This document shows, piece by piece, positions 10,501-17,988 of a stretch of 64,000 nucleotides of DNA. This DNA comes from DATKJS01 sp964551995 (GTDB taxonomy: Bacteria; Acidobacteriota; Aminicenantia; Aminicenantales; Saccharicenantaceae): assembly GCA_964551995.1 (NCBI GenBank), contig CAZKFD010000010.1:1-64000 (forward strand), given 5' to 3'. A program made the translations under genes and the position numbers. Each line of letters begins with the position of its first letter. The first letter of the stretch is position 1. The notes beneath the pieces were generated by a model, which was not told the origin of the DNA, searched no databases, and saw only the letters and a list, made by a program, of their open reading frames with translations.

Positions 10501-11770
10501 CAAATCCGAGCGGGGGCAGGAGTTCAACGACCTGCTGAAAGAAAGCATTGCGAAAGATCCAAAATTCTCTTGGGGGCAGATAGAGCTTGCGCGGAGATAT
10601 AATTCTGCCGGGAAGTACAAAGATGCAATTGAGCAGGCATCAAGGGCCCTCGAACTCGAGCCGGAGAATGTGAATCCCTACTTAGAACTCGCGAGGGCGC
10701 AACTCGGAACCAGTGACTTCAAAGCGGCTTATGAGAACGGACATAAAGCGCTGGAATTGAATCCCCAGGACGACAATGCGATTTGGTATGTCACCAACGC
10801 TCTTTTCGGGCAAAAGCAGTACACAAAGGCGATCGGGGAGCTTGACAAACAACTCTGCGGGGGCGCGATCGCGGAGTTCATGAAGCTACCCCGATTTACT
10901 TCGTCTCCGCCTCTTATAATGGCCTTGCTGGCGAATGCGTACCGCCAGAACGGCACTTTGGCCAAAGCGCATTTTTACGCCCAGAAAGCAATGGCCTTAA
11001 CCCCCAAGTGGCTTTTTGTCCAACTCTATTCGCATTGGGTTGATGGCCAGACGTTCTTTGATGAAAAGAAATACCCAGAGACGATTGCGGCGGCCAAGGA
11101 GCTATTGAAGCTAGATCCAGAATACGGGAACGCGCTCGCTTTGCTTCACAATGCGAGTCATCAAATCGGCCAAGATCAGGAAGCCTTGCAGCTTCTGAAG
11201 CAGTTGGAGTTGGAACATCCGAAGAGCTTGGCGATTATCGCAGCGATTGGATATGTTACGCATGAATACCCGGACGTCATGGACTACAAAGCGTCGTATG
11301 AGGCCTTCCAGAAGGCCTACGAAATGGATCCTAAGAATTGGGGCGTCGTCCAGAACTTTGCTGAGGCCTGCCTGACGGTCGGCCGTTTGGACGAAGTTCT
11401 CGAGTTTGCGCCGCAAGTGCTCGCTAGTTCGGATGCTTCTCCTCAATCAAGATTGAGCATGAAATTCCTTCAGATCGCCGCTTATCTGTTAAAAGGAGCG
11501 CCTGGAAGGGCACTTGCGGAACTGGGGATATTCAGGGATGAATATAAGAATGTGCCTAATGATTATGAACGCGGTTGGGTATATGAAGGCACGAAATATT
11601 ATATCAAAGCGAATAGCAAGCTAAACCCGGGCGAGAAAACGCTGTTGCTCCAGATGCTTGCGTTGCTTGAAGCGTCGCAAGACAAAGCGAACGTAGAACT
11701 CAAGAAGTTTGAAGATTCCTTCGAGAAAACTTTCGCTGAATTAAAGTCCTCCGGCTCAGTGTCGAAATAA
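7580..11770 (+). CDS. Giant secreted TPR-repeat protein
   Basis: The protein has 1396 residues. Residues 1-27 are a signal peptide. Residues about 40-310 form an alpha/beta region resembling the TolB-N/CsgG-like nucleotide-free domains that precede TPRs in periplasmic proteins (VRIGIRDF, LVVDGEIVEVS, VAVIGPFDN). From about residue 320 to 1300 there are many tandem tetratricopeptide repeats with the usual A/G-Y-A-P spacing (for example AEAQYEKVLEQ, AIQALKKAIALSP, AIEQASRALELEP), some nearly identical to each other. TPR arrays bind partner proteins. Its position 40 bases after the second caspase suggests co-expression and a scaffold or adaptor role for the caspases, which is inference. No strong ribosome site is seen before the ATG. 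Confidence 0.85.
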   Translation: MIRKTLILRVMVSAWLLLSVTEGRVIGQVAKLDDPQARKSMVVRIGIRDFRKVYGISRLDILEQTLPQVLRAGLYFQEWLDVSLLGKTALASENAATTKAGGLEGGSTSKENVDLVVDGEIVEVSQEHIRVDIMVTDVLRRTVIYRDSVELDSQQMGSVMGQAADRLASFLQAKVLNANLSGRMVAVIGPFDNKAADQKLSFLNSSLPLTVSGTARRPAELKNLVVRPIVPGVGDQTSSDWDICVTGSIAAEDGSIVISAIYTERSGLKIPIEHTGTASEPLKTIDGFSRKVWEVIAGRIAPQGGFRNEPVLAGNPSADKLFARGQEYEKSGDIDGALFMYGMALRKKSDHLAARLGMAAVYRKKEEYELAEAQYEKVLEQSNLNAVAHFGLGMVYSKLENYGQAAKELEQAATLAPHDRQLQFDAYMQLGDVYLLMKQPDADKSIQCYLRAREINNSSPAPYLALGRASHAKNDFEGAVAHLKKGLALWPTDESLKNGLASALIDFGKQKLDDKAPAAALDAFQEVIELDPPDASLKALAYCDAGIVQVWNFGQAQKGIPLLETATELDPRAELGFRALGVAYRKFGKYKEAIQALKKAIALSPQFDSYWELAYTYYSCQDYDFGIEMAQKMVQTDPQNANGYLMLGALYKSKYDKSHNDKESQDLATANLKQAIKLDAKNGEPHRLLGLLFHEEEMNEEAVAELKQAINIQPTALCYASLGEIYEGLHKTDEAVAAFLEGLKLDRRYEWIYDELDNNNICSAEKSIEILKDTIKADPTYVDAYIRLARKVQQQGRLEEALEWLDKAIAIDNNNEWAYRVMGFTYSSMGELDRSNQEQSKREYETAISYLNKANQVEETEWSYEKLGEVYAALGEGEKAINNLQKAIEINPKSEYAYGAAEKVYDQLGKGEEFNRLLSGALAKDPAFYWGRTELAKRYVAGGKYDEAVEQAAKAVEIDPQRAESYEFAEEIYDKSERGQEFNDLLKESIAKDPKFSWGQIELARRYNSAGKYKDAIEQASRALELEPENVNPYLELARAQLGTSDFKAAYENGHKALELNPQDDNAIWYVTNALFGQKQYTKAIGELDKQLCGGAIAEFMKLPRFTSSPPLIMALLANAYRQNGTLAKAHFYAQKAMALTPKWLFVQLYSHWVDGQTFFDEKKYPETIAAAKELLKLDPEYGNALALLHNASHQIGQDQEALQLLKQLELEHPKSLAIIAAIGYVTHEYPDVMDYKASYEAFQKAYEMDPKNWGVVQNFAEACLTVGRLDEVLEFAPQVLASSDASPQSRLSMKFLQIAAYLLKGAPGRALAELGIFRDEYKNVPNDYERGWVYEGTKYYIKANSKLNPGEKTLLLQMLALLEASQDKANVELKKFEDSFEKTFAELKSSGSVSK

Positions 11771-12161
11771 GAGAATGGGATGTAGCGCGGAGGGGGACAA
11801 ATCTTGGGATCTCGATGAGCCTTAGAAATTGTAAATAACGTCTCCTCTCACTCGATTTTGCAACCGAAGAGAGTTTACGATGGCCTACCTCCTATGCCAA
11901 GTTGCGAACTTCACTGTACACCAGCGAGCATTTCAGTCAAAGGGGCGAAGGCCGGGCGTGGATTCGACACCCCTTGTCAGCGCCAGGGGCAATGGGTTGG
12001 AATTCTACGTCCAGATGCGGGATCGTGATCGGAAGCTGGTCACGCGCACAGCGTTTCTGGGCGAACGAACCAGCCGTCTCAGTCCAATAAACCTAAGGAG
12101 CTTGCCGGGCGCCGATGGTCTGGCCGACCTTTCGTCCCTTCCGAGCATTCTCGGGAAAGGG
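11771..12161. other. Gap after the TPR gene
   Basis: About 390 bases. It contains repeat copy B (11866-11923). The open frame that crosses it (11880-12215, plus) lacks a ribosome site and protein-like composition and runs into the opposite-strand gene, so I do not call it. Confidence 0.5.
11866..11923 (+). repeat. IS-end-like repeat, copy B
   Basis: GAAGAGAGTTTACGATGGCC, a 12-base insertion, then CCAAGTTGCGAACTTCACTGTACACC. It matches copy A at 93-140 block for block in the same orientation. The degeneracy suggests an old relic, not an active element. Confidence 0.45.
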
Positions 12162-12587
12162 CTATTTTATTTTCTCGGTAACGGTCTTGATCTTAGCTGG
12201 CCCCTTCTCAGCTAGCGCTTTTTCGGCATCTGTCTGACGAAGCAAGTCTCCCTCAGTCCTCCCCCGATGGAAAAACTTAGACAGATAATACTGGTCACCA
12301 TAAACATTAAAGTAAAGGGTAAACGACTTCACCGGCGTGGAGATTGGGGTGGATTCTGTCATAAACTCCACTTGCTGATGAGTTTTCTTGTTGGTAATTC
12401 GATAGCTCCAATCTTGAACTTTAGCAATTTCGTACGGCCCTGCGGGGAGCTTCGCGTCTTCGACCATAAAGGCGAAGGGGATGTCGACAGTGACGGTACT
12501 TGCTTGCACCTGAGCGTAAACGCTCAGGGGCAATAAGCCCAGAGCCAAAAAGCCCACAACCAAACTCCCGATTCCAATTTTCCTCAT
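12162..12587 (-). CDS. Small secreted acidobacterial-type protein
   Basis: The protein has 141 residues; AGGAGGT precedes the ATG. Residues 1-25 form a signal peptide ending in VYAQ. The mature part starts with VDIPFAFMVEDAKLPAGPYEI, a pattern I associate with a widespread family of small secreted proteins of unknown function in Acidobacteriota; this is recall, not a search. A beta-sandwich-like region with Tyr-rich strands follows, then a Lys-rich tail. It is convergent with the TPR gene. Confidence 0.75.
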   Translation of the reverse strand: MRKIGIGSLVVGFLALGLLPLSVYAQVQASTVTVDIPFAFMVEDAKLPAGPYEIAKVQDWSYRITNKKTHQQVEFMTESTPISTPVKSFTLYFNVYGDQYYLSKFFHRGRTEGDLLRQTDAEKALAEKGPAKIKTVTEKIK

Positions 12588-13248
12588 CTTTTACCTCCTA
12601 TAAGTTTCCCGACTCGCCCGGCAAGCTCCGTTGCGTCCTGAAATGCTCGTTCCTAGAGCGCTGGCTGAGTCGAAAAAGCGCCCTAAGACAAAATATATTC
12701 ATTTTCTGGTGTATTGGGCACTGACGGACTCTTACCCCCCGATACTCTCCTTCTGCCCTTGGTAAAAGGATAAATCAATGCTACTAAAGATGTCAAGGCG
12801 CATGTCAGACATCCTGGCGCCTCTTTTGGTCTGGCTCCCTCGGATCTATTCCGAAGGCGGCTGGCCGGGCTCAGGGGCAACTGGTCACCCCGAATCCGAT
12901 ATGCCTACGGAGCCATAAGAGAAGTACGGGATTGACCAAGCCTCTTCAAAGCAAATCCAGGAAGCAGCGTATGAGATGTATGGCGAACCAAGACCGAGAA
13001 GGGAGGGGCGAGCGTTGGACTGTGGCCCCATGGTTGGGCTACAACCCGGCTCACTCAACCTACCCTATTTTCCTGTTTTCCTCTGGAATCTAAGAAGCTT
13101 GCAATGTTTTCTTCTTAAGCACCGTTAAGCAAAATTGGCCGCGTTCAAGCATGATTTGTAACTCGGTTGTGGCATGGCGAAAATGGCGGGCCCAACGGCA
13201 GCTCAGAAAATCTAGGTAACCCTATGATTATCAGCGGATTAGGAAGAG
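12588..13248. other. Gene-free stretch before tRNA-Arg
   Basis: About 660 bases with no frame that has a ribosome site or protein-like composition. It lies on the 3' side of tRNA-Arg, the side where an element using this tRNA as attachment site would begin. No repeated tRNA 3' end is visible within the window. Confidence 0.45.
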
Positions 13249-13322
13249 CGTGCCTGGCCAGAGTCGAACTGGCGACCTTTGGATCCGGAGTCCAACGCTC
13301 TATCCAACTGAGCTACAGGCAC
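13249..13322 (-). tRNA. tRNA-Arg (anticodon CCG)
   Basis: A full cloverleaf can be drawn on the minus strand: acceptor GTGCCTG/CAGGCAC, D arm GCTC..GAGC, anticodon stem TTGGA/TCCAA with loop CTCCGGA (anticodon CCG, reads CGG), T arm CCAGT..ACTGG-type with TTCGACT loop. CCA is not encoded. Confidence 0.93.
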
Positions 13323-13580
13323 GCGCTTTAGAATCAATGGGTTAAGCACTCCGCCGTTTTGTCCGAGGACGCGATTGTGACCAAATTGTGACCATCCCCC
13401 CGCCTCGGGGCGGGCCACCGTCTCCTGCCCTTTCCACCAGGCCAGCTGCGCGACCGCCGCCAGCTTCTGCTCGTCCAAGGGATGCGAGTACCTTACGGTC
13501 AAGGAGATGTCGCTGCGACGGGCCTCGAGCGCTTGCATGGCTTCCTTCGGGACACGGAAACCGGTTCTCTTAACCTCCAT
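13323..13580 (-). pseudogene. Relic of a tyrosine recombinase (integrase) C-terminus
   Basis: The minus-strand frame from the ATG at 13580 holds SDISLTVRYSHPLDEQKL, which matches the end of the catalytic domain of phage-type integrases, with the Tyr of VRYSH in the place of the nucleophile. The Arg/His boxes that precede it in intact integrases are missing. The frame runs on through the tRNA-Arg gene. A remnant this size cannot be active. Its position beside a tRNA supports past integration here. Confidence 0.55.
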
Positions 13581-13793
13581 GCCCTAGATGATATGGGAAT
13601 CCGCTTCTGAAATCAAGGCTGGCTCCCCTGTCGGCGGCATTTACGGCCCTCTTCGCCGAGGAGGTCTTCGAGAAGCCCATCGAGAGAGCCCGTTTTGACT
13701 CCCCTAGAGGGTCCAGGACGGGCTCTTGGGGCCACCCGGGCCTTGAGCTGCCCCCCGAAATTCGGCCCAGATCTAAACGAAAGGGAGTTTAGA

Positions 13794-13836
13794 GGTTGAA
13801 AACCTTGCTTCTGAGGTGGTATTGTGGGCGCAGGCA
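13794..13836 (+). repeat. 40-bp promoter-like repeat R1
   Basis: GGTTGAAAACCT, six variable bases, then TGAGGTGGTATTGTGGGCG. Related copies are at 15951-15998 and (minus) 17017-17060. Each reads TTGAAA (or TTCAAA)-N18-TATTGT (or TATCGT), as a weak promoter would. This copy ends 28 bases before the deacetylase start. Confidence 0.55.
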
Positions 13837-13863
13837 GGTCAGGCTGATGCTTTGGATGCGGCC

Positions 13864-15732
13864 ATGAGAGCGCGGAGAATGGCATGGGCAGTCTCGCTTG
13901 TCGTATTCCTGGGTGCGGCGGCGAGCACGCTGCACCAGTGCCGGGCCCGGCCGCCCGAGATGTCGTGGCCCTTCCGGGGCATCACAGGTCCTAGCTCCTC
14001 GACGCTCATCGCTCCGCGGGCGTCCACGCAATGGACACATTTCGCGCGCGGGTCGCGGAGCCGGCTTGCCATTCTCCTCACAGACACGACATCTACGTGG
14101 CTCGGGATGGCGCATGCCCTCGAAACGATCGGCATCCCCTTCGTCATCACCCGCGACGCGGGCGAGGCAGTTCGCCACAGCGTCGTCCTGGTTTATCCCA
14201 ACGTCTCGGGCGCGACGCTTACGCACGAGGCGCTGCACAGCCTAGTGACATTTGTCCATAGCGGGGGCACATTGATCGCGAACGAAGTCCTGGTCGGCGG
14301 AATGAACGAGGTCTTCGGTTTCCAGAAGGCGCTTCCCTCGAGGTCCCGCTTCGAGCTGCGGTTTCAGAGCGCCGGTCTGACCGCGGATTTTACGGACCCC
14401 TTGGAGCGAACGATCCGGCTCGACGACCGTGCCCAGCAGGCCCTATCACGGTGGACGGTTGGCTACACAGACGCCTCCGACCCCGTGGCGATATTTGACG
14501 ATGGCACGGCGGCGATCACGCGGCGCGTCTTCGAGGGCGGGGGCGAGGCGATTGCCCTGGGCGTAGACATCGGCGCCCTCTGCTTTCTGAGCCACGACGT
14601 GCGAGACGAGTTCATAGCCCGGGAATTTGCCAACGGTTACGAGCCGGTCCTCGACGTCTTTCTCCGCCTCCTCAAGACGATTTACGCGGGCGCTGCCGGT
14701 GGAATGGTCACGCTCGGTACCGTGCCCGAGGGCCGGTCGCTCGCGGTGCTCCTTACGCACGACATCGACTACCGGTATTCCCTCGGCAATGCGCTCGCCT
14801 TCGCAGAGTATGAACGAGCTCAAGGGATCCGGGCCACCTACTTTGTGCAGACCAAGTACATTAAAGACTGGGAGGATGAGGCGTTCTTTGACAGCGCGGC
14901 CGTAACCAATGTGCGTGCCCTTGATTCGCTGGGAATGGAAATCGCGAGCCATACCGTCGCGCACGCGCGCACCTTCAACACCATGCCGACGGGGACAGGG
15001 GAGGAGAGGTATCCCGATTACCAGCCGCGCGTCCTCGGGCCGACGCGCACTCGAGGGGCCACCGTGCTCGGCGAGCTAAGGGTGAGCGCGTTCCTTCTGC
15101 AGCAGGCCACGGGCAAGCCGGTGGAGTCCTTCCGCGCGGGCTACCTGCGCAACCCTTGGGTGCTGCCGCAGGCGCTTGCGGCCACCGGTTACCGCTGCAG
15201 CTCGTCGTTCACAGCGGACAACGCGCTGTCGCACTTGCCCTTGCATCTCAACTATAACCGCGAGCCGGGCGCCGAGCTCCCCTTGTTCGATTTCCCCGTG
15301 ACGGTCGAGGACGAGGAGGCGCCGCCGCTGATGGATCGGCTCGACGCGGCGCTGGCCCTGGCCCGGCGGTTGGCGGTCTATGGCGGGACCTATGTGGTAT
15401 TGTTGCACACCAATACGGTCTCGCCCAAGCTCGAATTCGAGAAGTCGCTCGTGGATTCGCTCCGCCCGAAGGCTTGGTTCGGCTCAGTGGCCGAGTTCGG
15501 TGCGTTCTGGGCCGCGCGTTCGAGCGCGTCGGTGGACGTCGAGGGCAACGGTGAGCGGAAGATCGTCACACTCATACTCCCCTGCGCAGTGAGGGGGCTG
15601 ACAGTGGAAGCGCCCGTTTCCTGGCGGTTCCTAGGGGCAGAGCCATCGGAGGTCCAGGCAGCGCCGTCGGCCACTGGCGTGGTCGTAACGGCCGGACCAG
15701 GCACGGTGCGGCTGGCGTTTATCTCGAATTAG
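13864..15732 (+). CDS. Exported polysaccharide deacetylase family protein
   Basis: The protein has 622 residues from the ATG at 13864, chosen because RARRMAW followed by a hydrophobic stretch gives an N-terminal export signal. Residues about 60-280 form a Rossmann-like/ThuA-like glutamine-amidotransferase-fold region (VVLVYPNVSGATL, HSGGTLIANE). Residues about 290-530 form the NodB-type deacetylase barrel: LLTHDIDY holds the metal-binding Asp-Asp motif, and SHTVAHARTF the metal His pair. A short beta domain closes the protein. Enzymes of this group remove acetyl groups from surface or cell-wall sugars; the substrate is not readable. GC content is clearly higher than in the cluster to its left. 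Confidence 0.8.
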   Translation: MRARRMAWAVSLVVFLGAAASTLHQCRARPPEMSWPFRGITGPSSSTLIAPRASTQWTHFARGSRSRLAILLTDTTSTWLGMAHALETIGIPFVITRDAGEAVRHSVVLVYPNVSGATLTHEALHSLVTFVHSGGTLIANEVLVGGMNEVFGFQKALPSRSRFELRFQSAGLTADFTDPLERTIRLDDRAQQALSRWTVGYTDASDPVAIFDDGTAAITRRVFEGGGEAIALGVDIGALCFLSHDVRDEFIAREFANGYEPVLDVFLRLLKTIYAGAAGGMVTLGTVPEGRSLAVLLTHDIDYRYSLGNALAFAEYERAQGIRATYFVQTKYIKDWEDEAFFDSAAVTNVRALDSLGMEIASHTVAHARTFNTMPTGTGEERYPDYQPRVLGPTRTRGATVLGELRVSAFLLQQATGKPVESFRAGYLRNPWVLPQALAATGYRCSSSFTADNALSHLPLHLNYNREPGAELPLFDFPVTVEDEEAPPLMDRLDAALALARRLAVYGGTYVVLLHTNTVSPKLEFEKSLVDSLRPKAWFGSVAEFGAFWAARSSASVDVEGNGERKIVTLILPCAVRGLTVEAPVSWRFLGAEPSEVQAAPSATGVVVTAGPGTVRLAFISN

Positions 15733-16147
15733 ATGGCGATGTTGGGAGAAACGGACTTCCGCCTTCATGCCGGAGCATAAACTGATCCGGCCCAAAATGG
15801 AGTTTCTTGGCTTTTTAAGGTGATTTCATATTTATCTGACACCCCCCCTTCCTGAAGCACCGTTCGTCTCTGAATGGGGGCATTAATAATTGGGCTTAGC
15901 CCAGCCGGCCACTTTCCCGCAATCTGGATTGCTCTAGCCAGGTCCAAACTGGTTCAAAACCTCATTTCAGAGGTGGTATCGTGAGCGGCGCAGGTCGGGG
16001 GCGCCTCCGGCCCCGGCGGTCTATAATCCAGAAACCCGGGAGGCCGATGGCGGTTATGACGCCGTGCTTTGAGGTTCTGAGCCCTAAGGAACCTGCCTTT
16101 CTTTATCCGCTGGCCGTTCCATACCGAGCGAGAAAATGAAACTCCCA
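15733..16147. other. Gap between convergent genes with repeat R2
   Basis: About 415 bases between the deacetylase and the ThuA gene. It holds repeat copy R2 and no credible frame. Confidence 0.5.
15951..15998 (+). repeat. 40-bp promoter-like repeat R2
   Basis: GGTTCAAAACCT, then CAGAGGTGGTATCGTGAGCG. It has the same architecture as R1 and R3 but faces a stretch with no plus-strand gene, so it may be an orphan promoter or a leftover of a deleted gene. Confidence 0.5.
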
Positions 16148-16972
16148 TCAATGGGACGAAGAGGACGGTAGTATCGGGCCCGGTTCGGCGCTTCCCCTCG
16201 CCAATCCCAGCGCCCATTTGATGCCGCCTAACAGGTAATCCTGATAGGATTTGTCCAACCACACTTCCTTTCTGTGTCCCAATGCGCAATAGAAAACACG
16301 CCCCTTGCCGTACATTTTGCACCAGGAGATGAGATAGTCGCCTGGTTGTCCCGCCTGTTTCATGCCGTTATTGGGGAATTTATCCAGATGCAGCAGGACA
16401 TGCACCTTGTCGCGGTTGTTTTGCTTAAAAAGGTAAATTTCATCGTATATCTTCCAGTCCTTGGTGCCGAGGGCTTTGCAGGCCGGGAAATTCGGATCCT
16501 GCACAATACAATCCACTTCGCACTGAGCACCGTGAATCATGAACTCCCCTCCGAGCATATCCACATAGGAGGCGTCTCCCCCTATTTGGCTCGGATGATA
16601 CGTATCGGAAGCCGCATGAATGCCAATAAATGTGTGCCCAGCCTTGATCCAAGCCAAAAAAGCATGAAGATCAGGGATTCCCAGGTCTCCGGTGGTGTTG
16701 TTGAAGAATACCGCGTCATATTTCTTCAAGTTATCAGGGGTGAGCATCGTCTTCACATCAGCCGCGGTTCGGCAGTCATCCACGGTGAAAAGACCGATCC
16801 TCTGGCCCAATTGGGCGATCACCTGCTCCCCGGTGAGAATGGAATCATGATGAAATTCTGCTGTGTAATCCACGACCAGCAGGTGCTTCTCTTTCTTCGC
16901 GGATTCCCCTGAAAGGACGATGCTCATGGCAAAGAGGCCGATACAAAAAACGAGTGCAGATCTTGACTTCAT
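16148..16972 (-). CDS. Secreted ThuA-like domain protein
   Basis: The protein has 274 residues. The ATG at 16972 follows AGGAGGTG; residues 1-22 are a signal peptide. The rest is one ThuA (trehalose-utilisation-like) domain of class-I glutamine-amidotransferase fold: LLVVDYTAEFHHDS, YDAVFFNNTTGDL, FIGIHAASDTYH, GRVFYCALGH. ThuA proteins take part in sugar (keto-disaccharide) metabolism, and secreted versions are common in Acidobacteriota and Planctomycetota; the true substrate is unknown. Repeat R3 lies 45 bases upstream in the same orientation and may be its promoter. Confidence 0.85.
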   Translation of the reverse strand: MKSRSALVFCIGLFAMSIVLSGESAKKEKHLLVVDYTAEFHHDSILTGEQVIAQLGQRIGLFTVDDCRTAADVKTMLTPDNLKKYDAVFFNNTTGDLGIPDLHAFLAWIKAGHTFIGIHAASDTYHPSQIGGDASYVDMLGGEFMIHGAQCEVDCIVQDPNFPACKALGTKDWKIYDEIYLFKQNNRDKVHVLLHLDKFPNNGMKQAGQPGDYLISWCKMYGKGRVFYCALGHRKEVWLDKSYQDYLLGGIKWALGLARGSAEPGPILPSSSSH

Positions 16973-17277
16973 AAGAACACCTCCTGTCTCTCGCGCGAAT
17001 CGCGCGGAAATCTGCCCTACCCGCTCACAATACCACCTCTGGGCCGAGATTTTCAACTCGACAAACCTGCTTCCGGAATTTGTCTGTTTTGTTGCAGGAC
17101 CCTCATTCTGGTTGGCACAGTTTTCATGCCTGAGGTCCAGGCCCAAAAGGGATGCGGGTTTTTTGTACGAGAATCGGCATCCGGGAAGGAGCAGACACAG
17201 GCGAAGTCATATGTCAGTCACTCTTCGGCCTCGCCGGAATTCCTCTCGCCGAACGCGCCCGCGTTCCGGATGAAGCC
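16973..17277. other. Gap upstream of the ThuA gene
   Basis: About 305 bases. It carries repeat R3 (17017-17060) close to the ThuA start; otherwise I see nothing. Confidence 0.5.
17017..17060 (-). repeat. 40-bp promoter-like repeat R3
   Basis: On the minus strand: AGTTGAAAATCTC, then CAGAGGTGGTATTGTGAGCG. It contains TTGAAA-N18-TATTGT and lies 45 bases before the ThuA start. Confidence 0.55.
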
Positions 17278-17853
17278 CTAACGGTTTAGCTTTTTCAGCA
17301 GCCAGGCCATGTTCTCGCCCAGCACGCGCATGGTGGCCAAGCCTTCCTCATCCTTCCGGACTTCGCCCGGCTCCCGGCCGATGCCGAGGTTCCAGTAGCT
17401 CGCGCCGGGGACGATCATCTCCTTAATGAAGAAAAAGTGGTTGAGCGTGTCGAAGGCGTGGATGGCCCCGCCCCGGCGCACGGCGACCACGGCCGCGCCG
17501 ACTTTGCGCCGGAGGAGATTCCCGTTGACGCGCGAGACCGTGCCGGCCCTCTCCATCAGCCCCTTGACCGAGGCAGTCACGTCTGCGTAATAGGTCGGGG
17601 ACGCTAGGATGATGCCGTCGGCGTCCGCGATCTTCGCGAAACACTCGTTGAAGTCGTCGTCCTCGACGGCGCATCGCCGGTCCTTAGTCTTCTGACATTT
17701 GTAGCAGGCGATGCATCCCTTAATGGTCTTTCCGGCCAGCTGGACCAGTTCGGTTTCGATGCCTTCTCGTTCGAGCTCCTCGAAAACCCGTCTGATCAGC
17801 AGGGCCGTATTTCCGTCCTTCCGCGTGCTCCCGTTGACGGCAACGACTTTCAT
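17278..17853 (-). CDS. NADPH-dependent FMN reductase / flavodoxin-like protein
   Basis: The protein has 191 residues; the ATG at 17853 is preferred over a TTG two codons upstream because the GGAGG site then has normal spacing. The N-terminal VVAVNGSTRKDGNT is the FMN phosphate-binding loop of the NADPH-dependent FMN reductase family; SPTYYADVTASVKGLMER is the second flavin contact. A CIACYKCQ..RRC cysteine cluster (residues about 49-65) is typical of iron-sulfur flavoproteins and quinone reductase-like members. It reduces flavin or quinone with NAD(P)H in the cytoplasm (family knowledge). The neighbouring gene is a second redox enzyme on the same strand. Confidence 0.85.
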   Translation of the reverse strand: MKVVAVNGSTRKDGNTALLIRRVFEELEREGIETELVQLAGKTIKGCIACYKCQKTKDRRCAVEDDDFNECFAKIADADGIILASPTYYADVTASVKGLMERAGTVSRVNGNLLRRKVGAAVVAVRRGGAIHAFDTLNHFFFIKEMIVPGASYWNLGIGREPGEVRKDEEGLATMRVLGENMAWLLKKLNR

Positions 17854-17988
17854 GCTCAATCCCTCCTACGAATGGTCCAGAACTCCTCCGATTCTCAGCG
17901 CGCGTGACACCGAATTCCGTTTTGAGCGCCAGCCATCAATCTGCCGGAGGATCCTGGCTCGGCCACATCCCGGACCTGTCCGCAATCC

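Noticed and set aside
11880..12215. 111-codon frame after the TPR gene
   Set aside because: It begins inside the IS-like repeat, has no ribosome site and runs into the opposite-strand secreted protein gene.
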